Assembly (NCBI RefSeq): GCF_900103695.1
Contig: NZ_FNHF01000009.1
Coordinates: forward strand, 1 to 64,000
Length of the DNA stretch: 64,000 bases
Direction: 5' to 3'
From: Sediminibacillus halophilus
Lineage (GTDB): Bacteria > Bacillota > Bacilli > Bacillales > Amphibacillaceae
Part shown: positions 53,863 to 64,000 of the stretch, piece after piece
Numbering within the stretch: position 1 is the first letter of the stretch
Layout: each line of letters starts with the position of its first letter
Position numbers and translations under genes: made by a program
The notes under the pieces: model-generated
The model's input: only the letters and a program-made list of their open reading frames with translations
Told to the model about the DNA's origin: nothing
The model's database searches: none

Positions 53863-54984
53863 TTACTCAAGGAAATCCTTTAACCGCTTGCTCCGGCTTG
53901 GATGGCGTAACTTGCGAAGGGCTTTCGCTTCAATTTGTCTAATACGTTCCCTAGTCACACCAAATACTTTTCCTACTTCTTCGAGTGTTCTGGTTCGACC
54001 ATCATCCAAACCGAAGCGAAGCCGCAATACGTTTTCTTCGCGATCTGTCAACGTGTCCAGTACATCTTCCAATTGTTCCTTCAACAATTCATATGCTGCA
54101 TGGTCGGAAGGAGAAGTAGCTTCCTGGTCCTCAATGAAGTCGCCTAGATGAGAATCGTCCTCTTCACCAATCGGTGTTTCGAGGGACACAGGCTCCTGTG
54201 CTATTTTCAAAATTTCCCGGACTTTATCAGGTGTTAATTCCATTTCTTTCGCAATTTCTTCCGGTATTGGTTCTCTGCCCAGATCTTGCAAAAGCTGACG
54301 CTGTACACGAATCAACTTATTGATGGTTTCAACCATATGCACCGGTATCCGGATCGTCCTCGCCTGGTCCGCAATTGCTCGTGTTATCGCCTGGCGAATC
54401 CACCAGGTGGCATAGGTGCTGAATTTATACCCTTTTCGATAATCAAATTTTTCAACCGCTTTGATCAAGCCCATATTACCTTCCTGGATCAAATCAAGAA
54501 ACAGCATTCCGCGGCCGACATAACGCTTTGCAATACTTACAACAAGTCGGAGGTTTGCTTCAGCCAGTCTTCTTTTGGCCTCTTCCTCGCCTTCTTCAAT
54601 CCGCTTTGCCAAGTTAATTTCTTCTGTGGCAGAAAGCAAATCAACTCGTCCGATCTCTTTCAAATACATCCTGACCGGATCATTGATTTTTATACCCAAT
54701 GGTACGCTCAAATCATTTAAATCGAATTCCTCTTCTTTTGAAAGCTGCTGCATGCTCGGATCCTCTTCAGAGTCACCAATTACTTCTACCCCTTGCTCAT
54801 TCAGGTACTCATAAAACTCGTCCATCTGCTCTGATTCCAACTCAAAGTTGGACAAACGCTCTGCAACTTCTTCGTATGCTAGCACCCCGCGCTTTTTTCC
54901 CAGTTCAAGTAACTGGTCCTTCGCTTGCTCCAGGGTTAGCTCATTTTCATTTTCTTTAGAACGTGATGGCTTGTTATCTGCCAT
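53863..54984 (-). CDS. sigA: RNA polymerase primary sigma factor SigA
   Basis: Housekeeping sigma-70 factor, 373 residues. Short region 1.1, then [11 protein letters not shown] (1.2, about 102), [26 protein letters not shown] (2.1-2.2), [15 protein letters not shown] (2.3-2.4, reads the -10), region 3, and the C-terminal [22 protein letters not shown] (4.2, reads the -35). Follows dnaG by 31 bp, the macromolecular synthesis operon order. Confidence 0.98.
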   Translation of the reverse strand: MADNKPSRSKENENELTLEQAKDQLLELGKKRGVLAYEEVAERLSNFELESEQMDEFYEYLNEQGVEVIGDSEEDPSMQQLSKEEEFDLNDLSVPLGIKINDPVRMYLKEIGRVDLLSATEEINLAKRIEEGEEEAKRRLAEANLRLVVSIAKRYVGRGMLFLDLIQEGNMGLIKAVEKFDYRKGYKFSTYATWWIRQAITRAIADQARTIRIPVHMVETINKLIRVQRQLLQDLGREPIPEEIAKEMELTPDKVREILKIAQEPVSLETPIGEEDDSHLGDFIEDQEATSPSDHAAYELLKEQLEDVLDTLTDREENVLRLRFGLDDGRTRTLEEVGKVFGVTRERIRQIEAKALRKLRHPSRSKRLKDFLE

Positions 54985-55015
54985 GAGTCCCCCTCCTTCC
55001 AGACTTACTTCTATA

Positions 55016-56839
55016 TCAATGAATTGAATTTTTCAGTTGCTTTCTAATCTCAAGAATCTGCATAGCTATCTGGGCAGCCTTTACATGATCATTTTGTTTT
55101 TCTGCCAGCTTTTGCTCCGCTTTCAGAGATTTAATAGCTGCTTCGTCGCTGTGTTCCACACGTATGAGACGAATGTAATCATTAATCTCCCTATCGCTGA
55201 TATCCTGATGGATAGGCATCATTGCAATTTGGACAACTAAACTTTGGATAGACGGGTCTGGAAGTCTTTCCACAAACAGACTGACATCTGGCCCGTTCCC
55301 TTCTTCATAAAAAGCATATAAATAGGTCACAATGATTTGATGCTGCTCAACGTTAAACGATCCGCCTAGTTCTTCTTTCACTTTTTCAGCAATCGTTCTA
55401 TCGTTTAGCATATAAGCAATCAACTGCTTCTCCGCATTATGGTAAGCGGGAAGTAATTTCTTTTGACTGTACGGTGCTTTCGCCATACTAGTATTGCTCT
55501 TCTGCACCATCTTATCCTGCCCGGGACCTATCTTTTGCCTTCTAGCCATTATCTCCTGAGTCAAAGTATCCATAGATAATTCAAATTCATTTGCTAATTC
55601 TTTCAAATAATGCTCCCGTTCCACAGGTCGGTCGATCAGTGCGACTTCATCAAGTACACTTTCAACATATTGTATGCGATCTCCTTCCAGATTTAGATTA
55701 TAATCTTTTTTTAAAAATCGCATCAGGAAGGACATATACGTATCGCTTACATCGACTACCTCTTTCCGAAAGCGCTCCGCTCCATTTTGTTGAACAAATT
55801 CGTCGGGGTCCATTCCGTTTGGCATGCTTGCTACCTTTACTGTACAGCCCGCCTTTTTCAGAACCTTGGCAGCTTTGTAAGATGCCTGTACTCCCGCATC
55901 ATCCGCATCATAACAAATAACCACTGTATCCACATATCGGCGCAGCAGTTTGGCCTGTGCTTCTGTAATGGCAGTACCCAAGGTAGCTACGCCATTTGTG
56001 ACTCCAGCCGCATAAGCCGATATCACATCTGCATACCCTTCAAACAATACTGCTTCTTCTTGTTTACGGATGTGGCTTCTGGCTAAATCGAAGTTATATA
56101 AAAGCCTTCCTTTATGAAACAGCTCCGATTCTGGGCTATTCAAATATTTGGGTTCCTGATTATTTATTGATCTTCCTCCAAATCCAACCGTTTTCCCAAG
56201 ATGATTGCGTATAGGAAAAACAACCCTTCCTCTAAACCTGTCAGAGACTTCCTGTTGGTCATTCATTGAGAGAAGTCCCGCCTTCACCATGGTCTGAGGA
56301 TGAAACCCTTTCTTCTCCAGGAACTGAACAATAAACTCCTTGGAGTTTGGTGAAAAACCTAACTGAAAAGTATCTATCACCTCATCAGTGAATCCTCTAT
56401 CGATTAAATACTGATAGCCAGTCTTACCTTCTTTCGTGTGACGCAACAAATGATGATAGAGTTTCGTCAGCCATTCATAAGCATTGAGCACATCCTGACT
56501 TTCTTGGCTTACCTGCTGGTTTTGGTTCACAGGCTGGTAGCTTTCTGGCAGAGTATGGCCGCTTTTCTCAGCCAAATGCTTTAATGCCTCAAAAAAACTG
56601 AAGCCTTCCATCTCCATTACAAACGTAACAACATTCCCGCCTTTATGGCAGCCGAAGCAATGAAATATCTGTTTGTCCTGTGTCACGGAGAAAGACGGTG
56701 TCTTTTCCCCATGAAATGGGCATAAACCAAAATAATTTCTGCCCTGCTTTTTCAACTGGACATATTCTCCCACGATATCCACGATATCATTGGATTTCCT
56801 TATTTCTTCTATCGTTTCTTCAGGGATTTGACCATTCAT
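55016..56839 (-). CDS. dnaG: DNA primase
   Basis: Makes RNA primers for replication. 607 residues from ATG 56839 (MNGQIPEE) with GGTGA ahead. CHC2 zinc finger CPFH...[10 protein letters not shown] (about 40-66), catalytic core with FGGRSI and the TOPRIM motif EGYADVIS (about 262-269), DADDAG (about 305-310), and a C-terminal helicase-binding domain that should contact DnaB-type helicase (DnaC). Confidence 0.97.
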   Translation of the reverse strand: MNGQIPEETIEEIRKSNDIVDIVGEYVQLKKQGRNYFGLCPFHGEKTPSFSVTQDKQIFHCFGCHKGGNVVTFVMEMEGFSFFEALKHLAEKSGHTLPESYQPVNQNQQVSQESQDVLNAYEWLTKLYHHLLRHTKEGKTGYQYLIDRGFTDEVIDTFQLGFSPNSKEFIVQFLEKKGFHPQTMVKAGLLSMNDQQEVSDRFRGRVVFPIRNHLGKTVGFGGRSINNQEPKYLNSPESELFHKGRLLYNFDLARSHIRKQEEAVLFEGYADVISAYAAGVTNGVATLGTAITEAQAKLLRRYVDTVVICYDADDAGVQASYKAAKVLKKAGCTVKVASMPNGMDPDEFVQQNGAERFRKEVVDVSDTYMSFLMRFLKKDYNLNLEGDRIQYVESVLDEVALIDRPVEREHYLKELANEFELSMDTLTQEIMARRQKIGPGQDKMVQKSNTSMAKAPYSQKKLLPAYHNAEKQLIAYMLNDRTIAEKVKEELGGSFNVEQHQIIVTYLYAFYEEGNGPDVSLFVERLPDPSIQSLVVQIAMMPIHQDISDREINDYIRLIRVEHSDEAAIKSLKAEQKLAEKQNDHVKAAQIAMQILEIRKQLKNSIH

Positions 56840-57714
56840 TAGAATCACCATGCTCTACGTTTATTCTATAAAGACTAAGAAAACCCTGCAAAATTCGACA
56901 ATCTTTTTTAAAAAAATAACTGATTCACTTGCCTTACCAAAAACAAAACGTTCTCACTCCCAGGACCTGCTTCTCGTCCTGATCTTACATAATAATGTAA
57001 CCTTTGCATAGAAGGGTCAAACCAATACTTTCTCTACCCTAAATAATTGAATAAGAAATGGTAAAAATGAAAAGATAAATGTATCCTTTATTTCGACATG
57101 AAAAAGAAAACAGCTAGTTTTTTATTCTACATGAATTCGAATAATCCTTCCTTTTTCCTATGTTTTTATTTTTCAGATTTTAATATCCTCATCATTTAAA
57201 CATGTCCAACAGGGAAAGACATTATAGAAACATTTTTTCACAAAAAATAATTATAATACAAAAAAAAAGAAAATGCTAATATTTTTCCTTATAACGATAC
57301 TCTAGAAGCCTCGCTTTTGCCCAAAAATTTTAATCTGCAACATAGCGTTCATTTACCTGTGTGCATCCACTACTACCCGAATAAAACGAGTGATGATTCG
57401 GCGCTGTGGAAAAACACTCGCTTTCCTGAAGAACGCTTCAGCCTACTGCAGGTAAAACGCCAGCTGTTGGGATCCTCATATTGTTACCCTCCCACTGGAA
57501 TTCACAGCTTCACCCTACGTGTTTTCTTTTCAACGACAATAGGAGGCAGGAGATGCGAAAGTTAATTCGCAGATTGTATCAATAGTAAAAAGGCATCAAT
57601 AAGCAGCGATATTAGCGAAAAGTTTTTTCTATTATAGCTGTTGGCGGATGAGTGCATACCGAACCCCTGCTATTTTTAACCTGGGCAAGGGGCTTCTTAC
57701 ACAAAGCTTATCAA
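56840..57714. other. Long intergenic stretch upstream of dnaG
   Basis: About 875 bp without a supportable gene. 57040-57310 is very AT-rich. Near 57394-57440, TTCGGCGCTGTGGAAA and CTCGCTTTCC resemble the right half of the 26.7-kb repeat (TTCGGCGCTGCGGAAA), so this may be a decayed copy. B. subtilis has yqxD (YaiI family) here; none is seen. Sporulation-type promoters of the dnaG-sigA operon may lie in it but were not resolved. Confidence 0.5.
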
Positions 57715-58539
57715 TCACGGTTTTCCATTCAATAGTAATTGCTTTCTTATATTCAGAATAACATTGGCCGTTTCTTCTACCGCCTTATTCGAGACATTTA
57801 TCACATGACAACCGATTCTTTCCACCACTTTTTCAAAATGATCAAGCTCTTGCAAAATTCGTTCACGATTAGCATAGCTGGCCTGGTCTCCCAGTCCAAG
57901 AGCCTTCAATCGTTCCTTCCGGATGTCGTTTAATTTTTCAGGACTGATTTTCAAACCAATACAACGATTGGGATCTACTTGAAACAATTCTTCCGGAGGA
58001 TTCACTTCTGGTACGATCGGTACATTGGCAACCTTAAGCCGTTTGTGTGCAAGGTATTGTGAAAGGGGCGTTTTTGAAGTCCGGGAGACACCAATCAATA
58101 CGATATCCGCTTTCGATATCCCCCTCGGATCTCTTCCATCGTCATACCGCACAGCAAATTCTATCGCTTCTACCCGCTTAAAGTAATCTTCATCCAATTT
58201 ATGAACCAATCCAGGCTCGAGCCGTGGTTTTTTTCGATAAACTTTTTCCATGGCATCAATTAGCGGCCCCATGATATCAATGCATTCAATCTTTCGTGTA
58301 TAAGATTCCTCCAAAAGGTGCCTGCGAAAAGTTGGATTTACCAAGGTAAAACCGATTATTGCCCCTTTTTCCTCCGCCTGTTTGATGGTTTCATCAAGTA
58401 TCTCCAGATTTTCAACATAAGGCACACGATGAAGATGGTACTCTCCACTGTTATCAAACTGACTGAGAGCTGCCTTGACCACTAATTCCGCTGTCTCTCC
58501 GACCGAGTCTGAAACAATATATACAAAGGGTTTCGTCAT
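57715..58539 (-). CDS. yqfL: Pyruvate, phosphate dikinase/PEP synthetase regulatory protein (YqfL, PpsR type)
   Basis: ADP-dependent kinase and phosphorylase that switches a PEP-forming dikinase off and on. 274 residues; P-loop GVSRTSKTP (about 152-160) and SDSVGETAE near the N-terminus typical of DUF299. In B. subtilis YqfL works with CcpN in control of gluconeogenesis; here it follows ccpN by 3 nt, so one operon. Confidence 0.95.
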   Translation of the reverse strand: MTKPFVYIVSDSVGETAELVVKAALSQFDNSGEYHLHRVPYVENLEILDETIKQAEEKGAIIGFTLVNPTFRRHLLEESYTRKIECIDIMGPLIDAMEKVYRKKPRLEPGLVHKLDEDYFKRVEAIEFAVRYDDGRDPRGISKADIVLIGVSRTSKTPLSQYLAHKRLKVANVPIVPEVNPPEELFQVDPNRCIGLKISPEKLNDIRKERLKALGLGDQASYANRERILQELDHFEKVVERIGCHVINVSNKAVEETANVILNIRKQLLLNGKP

Positions 58540-58542
58540 CGT

Positions 58543-59181
58543 CTAACCTCCCTGCAAGTTATCATTACTGGTGAATTCCACTAATGCTTTTGTCATATTC
58601 GTTTTGGTAATACGGCCGATAACCTGTAAACCTTTTTCTGTATCTTCTACCACTGGAAGGCCGTCGATTTGTTTATTGATCAGTTGCTTTGCTGCTCCGA
58701 TTAGATAATCATCTTTTCTGCAAATCGTTACATTTGGCATTCTTGTCATGATGATATGAACTGGAAGACTGGTTAATTCCTGGTTACCGAGACTGGCCCG
58801 CAACAAGTCCTTTCGGGAAACAACGCCCGTCAAAAGAGATTGATCGTCCACAACGAACAACGTGCCGACATCCTCCAGAAACATTTTGCTGATGGCATCG
58901 TATACCGAGTCATTTTCTTTAATCACAATAGGTATCGATTGGAAGTCCCGGACTTTCACTTCTTTCAGTTTTTCAGAAAGTAATTCAAAACCGGTTTTCC
59001 CAGTGAAAAAATACCCTACTCTCGGACGGGCATCCAAAAAGCCGGACATGGTGAGGACGGATAAATCTGGCCGGAGTGTGGCTCTTGTCAATTGGAGTTT
59101 TTCCGCAATATTCTCCCCAGTAATCGGACCATGTTTTTTTACAATCTCAATAATCTGCTGTTGACGATTGGAAAGTTCCAT
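58543..59181 (-). CDS. ccpN: Gluconeogenesis repressor CcpN
   Basis: Represses gapB, pckA and sr1 on glycolytic carbon in B. subtilis. 212 residues: winged HTH (about 1-60, GENIAEKLQLTRATLRPDL) and two CBS domains (about 75-205) that sense nucleotides. GGAAAG-type site, ATG 59181 after GGTGAAAGG. First gene of ccpN-yqfL; lies downstream of glyS. Confidence 0.95.
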   Translation of the reverse strand: MELSNRQQQIIEIVKKHGPITGENIAEKLQLTRATLRPDLSVLTMSGFLDARPRVGYFFTGKTGFELLSEKLKEVKVRDFQSIPIVIKENDSVYDAISKMFLEDVGTLFVVDDQSLLTGVVSRKDLLRASLGNQELTSLPVHIIMTRMPNVTICRKDDYLIGAAKQLINKQIDGLPVVEDTEKGLQVIGRITKTNMTKALVEFTSNDNLQGG

Positions 59182-59258
59182 CCTTTCACCACCTTCTCGG
59201 CATAAACCACATATTTTCTCTCATTATAGACAGGTACCACATATATAAACCGAATCCA

Positions 59259-61346
59259 TCAGAATTGCTGCTTCCACTGCACTTTTGACAGGTCCGCGTA
59301 TTGATAAACCATCGCAGCTATTTTATTCAACAATGCAAGCCGGTTACTTCTCAGGTTCTCATCTTTCGCCATTACCATGGTGTGATCGAAAAAAGCATGG
59401 ATTGGGTCTGCCAATTCAGCCAACATCTCAATAGCTTTGTTTGCCTTTTGTTGCTCTAAAGTCTGCTGATAGCCAGGCAACATTCGCTCTACTGCTGCAT
59501 TCAATTCCGTTTCCGTAGCATTTTCGAACAATTCTTTTTTGACTTCTTCCGTCCCTGCCTTACCTGCCAAATTCAGTACACGACCCAATCCTTCTTGTGC
59601 AGGTTTGAAGGATTCATCCTGTCTTTTATCTGCCAAAACAAGAGCTTTATCGAAAGTGAAGTGAAAAATACCTATACCAGCATGAAGGACTGCTTCGATA
59701 ACATCCTGATCGATTCCTGCTTCCTTCATGATATAACCAGCCCGGTGAGTAAAGAATTCAGACAAATCTTCCATTATCTCTTGTTTACTTCTGGTTGGAA
59801 TTCCCTTAGCTTCAAACTGCTGATAAGTTTTCTCGAGCAACTCCTCAAGTTTTACTTGCCATTTTTGACTTTTCAAGATTTGCAGCACGCCGATAGCCTG
59901 TCGTCTCAATCCATATGGATCCTGAGAACCACTAGGAATTATACCGACAGAAATACATCCAATAATGGTATCCAATTTATCGGCAACACTTACAAGAGCA
60001 CCTTCTGTTGAAGCAGGGAGAGCATCTCCTGCATGCCGTGGCATATAGTGCTCGTTTATTGCTTTAGCTGTTTGTTCGTTTTCACCGAACAAACGGGCGT
60101 ATTTTTCTCCCATTATGCCTTGGAGTTCTGTAAACTCGTTGACCATGTTGGTAACTAAATCAAACTTTGAAATTTCAGCTGCTCGAACTGCCTGTTTTCG
60201 TACTACAGCATCCATATTAATCAAATCACTTATTTGTCCGGTTAATTGAGTCACCCGGCCCACTTTATCCGCAATGGTTCCCAGCTTTTCTTGAAATACC
60301 ATCTTTTCCAATTTCTTAACATTCCTTGCAATGGATTGCTTCTTGTCTTCTTCAAAAAAGAATCTTGCATCGGAAAGTCTAGCTCTTAACACTTTTTCAT
60401 TACCACGTGCAACCGTTTCTATAAAATCGCTATTCCCATTTCTTACAGCGACAAAGTTGGGTAGCAAGCTGCCTTTGCTATCTCGCACTGGAAAATAGCG
60501 CTGGTGTTCTTTCATGGAGGTAATCAGTGCCTCTTCAGGGATTTCAAGAAATTCTTCATCAAAAGAACCAGAAAAAACAGTAGGATATTCAACTAAATGC
60601 TTTACTTCATCTAGTAGATTGGAATCAACCGGGACCTTCCAGTTTTTCTTTTGTTGCAATTGTTCAATTTGACTCCGGATTTTCTCTTCCCTCTCGGAAG
60701 GGTCCACAATTACATACTGCTCTTTTAGTTTATTACGATACTTATCAGCAGATGATAATTCAATCGATTCGCCGAGAAAACGATGTCCATATGTTTTGTT
60801 TGATGCTGCTACACCTGCAATTTCCAAGGGAACGATTTCGCTCCCAAACAAAGCAGTAATCCAACGGATCGGCCTCACATAACGAAGATTCAAATCACTC
60901 CACCGCATACTTTTAGGAAAGTTCATCTTTAACACGACGTCTTTGAATCCCTGCAACAAATCAAGTGTCTTTCTACCTTCAATAAATTTGCTTACAAAAA
61001 TATATTCGGTTCCATTTACTTCTTTTGTATAAATATCTTTTACTGTTTTTCCCTGCCCCCGGGAAAATCCAACCGCTGCCTTTGTCCACTCGCCATTTTC
61101 ATCTAGTGCAATGCTTTTCGCGGGACCTTTTGCTTCTTCCTCGATATCCGGTTGTTTTTCAGCAGCGTCCTTGATAATGACAGCCAGCCGCCGCGGTGTT
61201 ACATATACTTCGATACCTTGATAAGGAACCCGCAATTCATCCAGCCAGGCGGTTGTCTTTTCATGCAATTGTTTCTGTGCATCATCGAGAAAACGAGCCG
61301 GCATTTCTTCCAGCCCTATTTCGAATAATATATTAGTTGTTGTCAT
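59259..61346 (-). CDS. glyS: Glycyl-tRNA synthetase beta subunit
   Basis: Beta subunit of the alpha2-beta2 bacterial glycyl-tRNA synthetase; binds tRNA-Gly. 695 residues. Family motifs [11 protein letters not shown] at the start, [11 protein letters not shown] (about 265), HQRYFP (about 290), and a C-terminal anticodon-binding domain. GGAGGCGG precedes ATG 61346, 14 nt inside glyQ. Confidence 0.97.
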   Translation of the reverse strand: MTTTNILFEIGLEEMPARFLDDAQKQLHEKTTAWLDELRVPYQGIEVYVTPRRLAVIIKDAAEKQPDIEEEAKGPAKSIALDENGEWTKAAVGFSRGQGKTVKDIYTKEVNGTEYIFVSKFIEGRKTLDLLQGFKDVVLKMNFPKSMRWSDLNLRYVRPIRWITALFGSEIVPLEIAGVAASNKTYGHRFLGESIELSSADKYRNKLKEQYVIVDPSEREEKIRSQIEQLQQKKNWKVPVDSNLLDEVKHLVEYPTVFSGSFDEEFLEIPEEALITSMKEHQRYFPVRDSKGSLLPNFVAVRNGNSDFIETVARGNEKVLRARLSDARFFFEEDKKQSIARNVKKLEKMVFQEKLGTIADKVGRVTQLTGQISDLINMDAVVRKQAVRAAEISKFDLVTNMVNEFTELQGIMGEKYARLFGENEQTAKAINEHYMPRHAGDALPASTEGALVSVADKLDTIIGCISVGIIPSGSQDPYGLRRQAIGVLQILKSQKWQVKLEELLEKTYQQFEAKGIPTRSKQEIMEDLSEFFTHRAGYIMKEAGIDQDVIEAVLHAGIGIFHFTFDKALVLADKRQDESFKPAQEGLGRVLNLAGKAGTEEVKKELFENATETELNAAVERMLPGYQQTLEQQKANKAIEMLAELADPIHAFFDHTMVMAKDENLRSNRLALLNKIAAMVYQYADLSKVQWKQQF

Positions 61347-62223
61347 TGTTTGCCGCCTCCTTCAACATAGGGAACCCTAGTCGTTCACGCTCTTCTACAT
61401 AAATTTTGGCTATTTCCCGCGCTAGATTTCTCACCCGTGAGATGTACCCTGTTCTTTCGGTAACGGAAATGACTCCTTTGGCATCCAGGAGATTAAAGGT
61501 GTGGGAGCACTTCAATACATAGTCATAAGCCGGGAATACAAGCCCTTGCTCCATTGTTCGCTTTGCTTCCTTCTCATAAGTCGCAAACAAATCAAACAGC
61601 ATGTCTGTATCAGACTCTTCAAATGTGTATTTGGAATGTTCATATTCAGGTTGGAGAAAGATATCGGAAACAGTTACTCCATCCGTCCATTCTAAATCAA
61701 ACACATTTTCTTTGTCTTGTATATAAGAGGCAAGTCGTTCAATTCCATAAGTCAATTCAACCGAAACCGGCTTTGCTTCCAGTCCACCGATTTGCTGAAA
61801 GTAAGTGAATTGGGTGATTTCCATCCCATCCAGCCACACTTCCCAACCAAGTCCGGCAGCACCAAGAGTGGGATTTTCCCAGTTGTCTTCAACAAACCGG
61901 ATATCATGCTGTAGTGGATCAATGCCCAGCGCCCGCAAAGAATCCAGATATAATTCTTGAATGTTATCTGGAGAAGGTTTCATGATCACTTGAAATTGAT
62001 GATGCTGATACAGCCGATTGGGATTCTGACCATATCTGCCGTCTGCCGGCCGGCGGGACGGTTCTACATAAGCAACATTCCAAGGTTCTGGTCCAAGGCT
62101 GCGCAACAATGTCATCGGCGACATTGTCCCAGCTCCTTTCTCTACGTCATACGCCTGCATTAGAATGCAGTTTTGATCTGACCAATGCTTTTGCAAAGTT
62201 AGGATCATTTGCTGAATATTCAT
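61333..62223 (-). CDS. glyQ: Glycyl-tRNA synthetase alpha subunit
   Basis: Catalytic subunit that activates glycine. 296 residues from ATG 62223 ([11 protein letters not shown]), GGAGG 9 nt upstream; the frame to 62253 contains that site. Motifs GAGTMSPMT (about 30), [12 protein letters not shown] (about 53-64), and [15 protein letters not shown] near the end are typical of GlyQ. Controlled by the T-box upstream. Confidence 0.97.
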   Translation of the reverse strand: MNIQQMILTLQKHWSDQNCILMQAYDVEKGAGTMSPMTLLRSLGPEPWNVAYVEPSRRPADGRYGQNPNRLYQHHQFQVIMKPSPDNIQELYLDSLRALGIDPLQHDIRFVEDNWENPTLGAAGLGWEVWLDGMEITQFTYFQQIGGLEAKPVSVELTYGIERLASYIQDKENVFDLEWTDGVTVSDIFLQPEYEHSKYTFEESDTDMLFDLFATYEKEAKRTMEQGLVFPAYDYVLKCSHTFNLLDAKGVISVTERTGYISRVRNLAREIAKIYVEERERLGFPMLKEAANNDNN

Positions 62224-62276
62224 TTGCTCATTCCTCCGATTATGATTTGACACTTAAGTGGGTTCTATGTCACGAC

Positions 62277-62470
62277 AAAAAACCGTCCCTACGCCTGTTC
62301 AAGGCATAGGGACGGGAATATCCGCGGTTCCACCCTACTTGCTTTCCGGTTAACGGAAAAGCCACTTTCAGTCGATTGCTCTGGTACGCCTTCCCCGGTA
62401 TTTTCTACTCCAGCTCCCACTGTCCTGGATTCGCTTTTAGAAAAAAGTCCAAGTACTACTTACCATCAAC
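62277..62470 (-). promoter_or_regulatory. Glycine T-box leader of glyQS
   Basis: On the minus strand: stem I with AGTA (S-turn) and GAA, the likely specifier codon GGC at 62390-62388 for tRNA-Gly(GCC); the conserved T-box AGGGTGGAACCGCGG at about 62336-62322; then a terminator, CCGTCCCTATGCC...GGCGTAGGGACGG (62315-62283) with T6. Uncharged tRNA should stop terminator formation. The leader looks like the short glycine class, without a clear stem II. Confidence 0.94.
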
Positions 62471-62529
62471 GCAATATGTAAATTTTGATTTAACCTTACT
62501 GAATTTTATCCGTTTTGTCAATCAAATTG

Positions 62530-63273
62530 CTATTTCAATAAGTCCAGCTGGTCTAAAAACTTTTTTGACTTGATATGATAACCGCCATACTGCTCATAAT
62601 ATTCCTCCATAAGTTTTTTCAGCAGCTGCTTGTTTTCTGGTTTAATCGAAATATTCCCGATTCGTTCTATATCTATTGGGATAAACATCGAAAGTATTCT
62701 CGACAGGTTTCCTGGCAAGGATACCGCATACTCATCGATATGACGGCAACGCGGACAAAGGTATCCGCCTTCTGCAGTTGAAAAAGCATATGGTCCTTCA
62801 GGGTTTCCGCAACTGACACATTGTTGCAGCTCAGGCGCGAAACCTGCACGCTGGTAGATTTTCAATTCATATATTATGGTCAGTATTTCCGCATCTTTCC
62901 CTTCGGCAATCCAGGTCAACGTTTGATCCAGCTGTTGAAATAAAAAAGGATCATAATTATTCGTTTCTACCAACTTATCAGTCAGTTCGGCAAGATAAGT
63001 TGCGTATGCGGTTTTAACAATATCCTCCCTTATTGCCCGAAAGGAAGAAAGCACTTCCCCTTGTTGAAGTGTACCGAGACTTCTCCCTGTCTGTATTAAG
63101 AATTGACCATGTATAAACGGTTGCGTGATAGCAGCCATCCTGCTTTTCGGCTTTTTTGCTCCCCTTGCAACCACACCGATTTTCCCGTGAGATGGCGTCA
63201 ATATAGTCACGATTTTATGCGTTTCCCCGTAATCCTGCGTCCGCAGGATGATGCCCTCTGTTTTCTCAAACAA
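62530..63273 (-). CDS. recO: DNA repair protein RecO
   Basis: Recombination mediator that loads RecA in the RecFOR pathway. 247 residues: N-terminal OB fold (about 1-80; EGIILRTQDYGETHKIV), helical middle, zinc-binding CVSCG...CPRC (about 147-176). Downstream of yqzL, as in B. subtilis. Confidence 0.96.
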   Translation of the reverse strand: MFEKTEGIILRTQDYGETHKIVTILTPSHGKIGVVARGAKKPKSRMAAITQPFIHGQFLIQTGRSLGTLQQGEVLSSFRAIREDIVKTAYATYLAELTDKLVETNNYDPFLFQQLDQTLTWIAEGKDAEILTIIYELKIYQRAGFAPELQQCVSCGNPEGPYAFSTAEGGYLCPRCRHIDEYAVSLPGNLSRILSMFIPIDIERIGNISIKPENKQLLKKLMEEYYEQYGGYHIKSKKFLDQLDLLK

Positions 63274-63322
63274 AACAATTCACCAATCCCTTTCAAAAAA
63301 ACCAGGCTTTTCGTATAACTAA

Positions 63323-63355
63323 GAAGGCGCCGCCTGTTTCGATTTGGCGGCGCGG
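63323..63355 (-). terminator. GC-rich hairpin between yqzL and recO
   Basis: GCGCCGCC pairs with GGCGGCGC around AAATCGAAACA, then CTTCTTAG on the minus strand. The T content is modest, so partial termination is likely. Confidence 0.65.
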
Positions 63356-63362
63356 CAGTCGC

Positions 63363-63512
63363 TTATAAGTTTCGATCCAGTTCTTGCAGTTCTTCTTTAT
63401 AGTTTGGGGTAGCAGACGATTCTTCATCATAGTAAGATTCCATTTCTTTCATCAGTAAATAGGTTTCAATGTTTCCTGTTTGACTGAATATTTTCCAAGG
63501 AAAGTCGAGCAC
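63363..63512 (-). CDS. yqzL: YqzL family small protein
   Basis: 49 residues from GTG 63512, with AAGGTGGGG 7 nt ahead. MLDFPWKIFSQTGNIETYL and LLMKE match the YqzL family, which sits between era and recO. Acidic C-terminal half (YYDEESS, KEELQELD). Function unknown. Confidence 0.9.
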   Translation of the reverse strand: MLDFPWKIFSQTGNIETYLLMKEMESYYDEESSATPNYKEELQELDRNL

Positions 63513-64000
63513 AAGAAACCCCACCTTTCTATAAACTGTTATCCATATGAAAAATCATACTTTATAGGAAGTTCAAAACTGCCTCGAACTAATTGTTCCT
63601 TTTTGTCCTTTTTTGAACTTTTTAGATTGGAAGTTCAAAAAATCCGGTAAAAAAGTACTGCGTATTTCTTCGTTCGTTTTGCTTTTCGGTTTCCTCATGT
63701 ATTCGTTTATACACTCGCACATCCAGCCTTCACGGTCTTAAAGGTTAATACCAGTTGCTAACGGTCGAAGAATTATCGGCGGCTACCCCCACACTTCTAG
63801 GATGACCTTCTCTTTTTGATACATGAGTTAAAATATTTACCATGTATGATAAGAAAATGCCTTTTCATCGGCTGATTACCGTCTTGGACTCAATATTCTT
63901 CACTGCTAAATCCATACTCCGTCAATTGACTAGGCCTGTTGCGCCAATCCTTTTGTACTTTTACCCATAGCTCTAAGTATATCTTGGTTCCCAGCAATGC
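63513..64000. other. Right-edge stretch, expected era missing
   Basis: About 490 bp upstream of yqzL. Era normally lies here in Bacillaceae, but no Era-like sequence is present. A minus-strand frame open at the edge (64000-63890, 36 codons, ending ...[11 protein letters not shown]) could be the end of a gene beyond the window, possibly of a mobile element. The rest is AT-rich with no gene. Confidence 0.5.

Noticed and set aside
57317-57565. 82-codon plus-strand frame upstream of yqfL
   Set aside because: No ribosome binding site and overlaps a likely repeat remnant.

Overview
The window is core chromosome of a low-to-mid GC, endospore-forming Firmicute of the family Bacillaceae. Gene content and order follow the Bacillus subtilis yqh-yqg-yqf segment: mntR, yqhL, gcvPB-gcvPA-gcvT, yqhH-yqhG, comG, yqgY, yqgX, yqgW, ltaS (yqgS), glcK, yqgQ, gluP (yqgP), yqgO, yqgN, rpmG, phoU-pst, pbpA, yqgE, sodA, then yqfZ, ispG, yqfX, yqfT, nfo, cshB, ispH, yqfO, trmK, cccA, sigA, dnaG, ppsR, ccpN, glyS-glyQ, recO, yqzL. 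Several insertions and replacements relative to that model suggest a genus such as Virgibacillus, Oceanobacillus or a relative, but the genus is a guess.

Layout. 1-4.8 kb: manganese regulator mntR, a B12-dependent ribonucleotide reductase preceded by a pair of NrdR-type boxes, a rhodanese protein, and two near-identical long hairpin repeats. 4.8-9.0 kb: glycine cleavage operon behind a tandem glycine riboswitch. 9.2-16.7 kb: SNF2 helicase pair yqhH-yqhG, yqzE, aroK and the seven-gene comG competence pseudopilus operon. 16.9-28.3 kb: tRNA-Gln, small yqg genes, lipoteichoic acid synthase, glucokinase, an orphan SpoVAF-like germination protein, the rhomboid protease GluP, a MITE-like element with perfect terminal inverted repeats, yqgO, 5-FCL and L33. 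28.5-34.8 kb: two membrane proteins of unknown role, then phoU and the complete pst phosphate transporter with a four-repeat Pho box and an attenuator-like hairpin after pstS. 34.9-43 kb: PBP2A-type transpeptidase, MFS protein, Mn-SOD, a six-gene tRNA cluster, a Na/Pi cotransporter with a candidate Pho box, and a short NfeD protein. 43-64 kb: isoprenoid genes ispG and ispH, DNA repair (nfo, recO), RNA helicase cshB, tRNA methyltransferase trmK, cytochrome c, the sigA-dnaG macromolecular synthesis region, the gluconeogenic control pair ccpN-ppsR, and glyQS behind a glycine T-box.

Most of the window is ordinary housekeeping DNA, and I do not see a defence island, CRISPR array, prophage or biosynthetic cluster. 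The points most worth a second look are the repeat and MITE-like elements, the NrdR and Pho operators, the orphan SpoVAF region with its divergent unknown gene, the two uncharacterised membrane proteins beside phoU, and the right edge, where era does not follow yqzL as expected.
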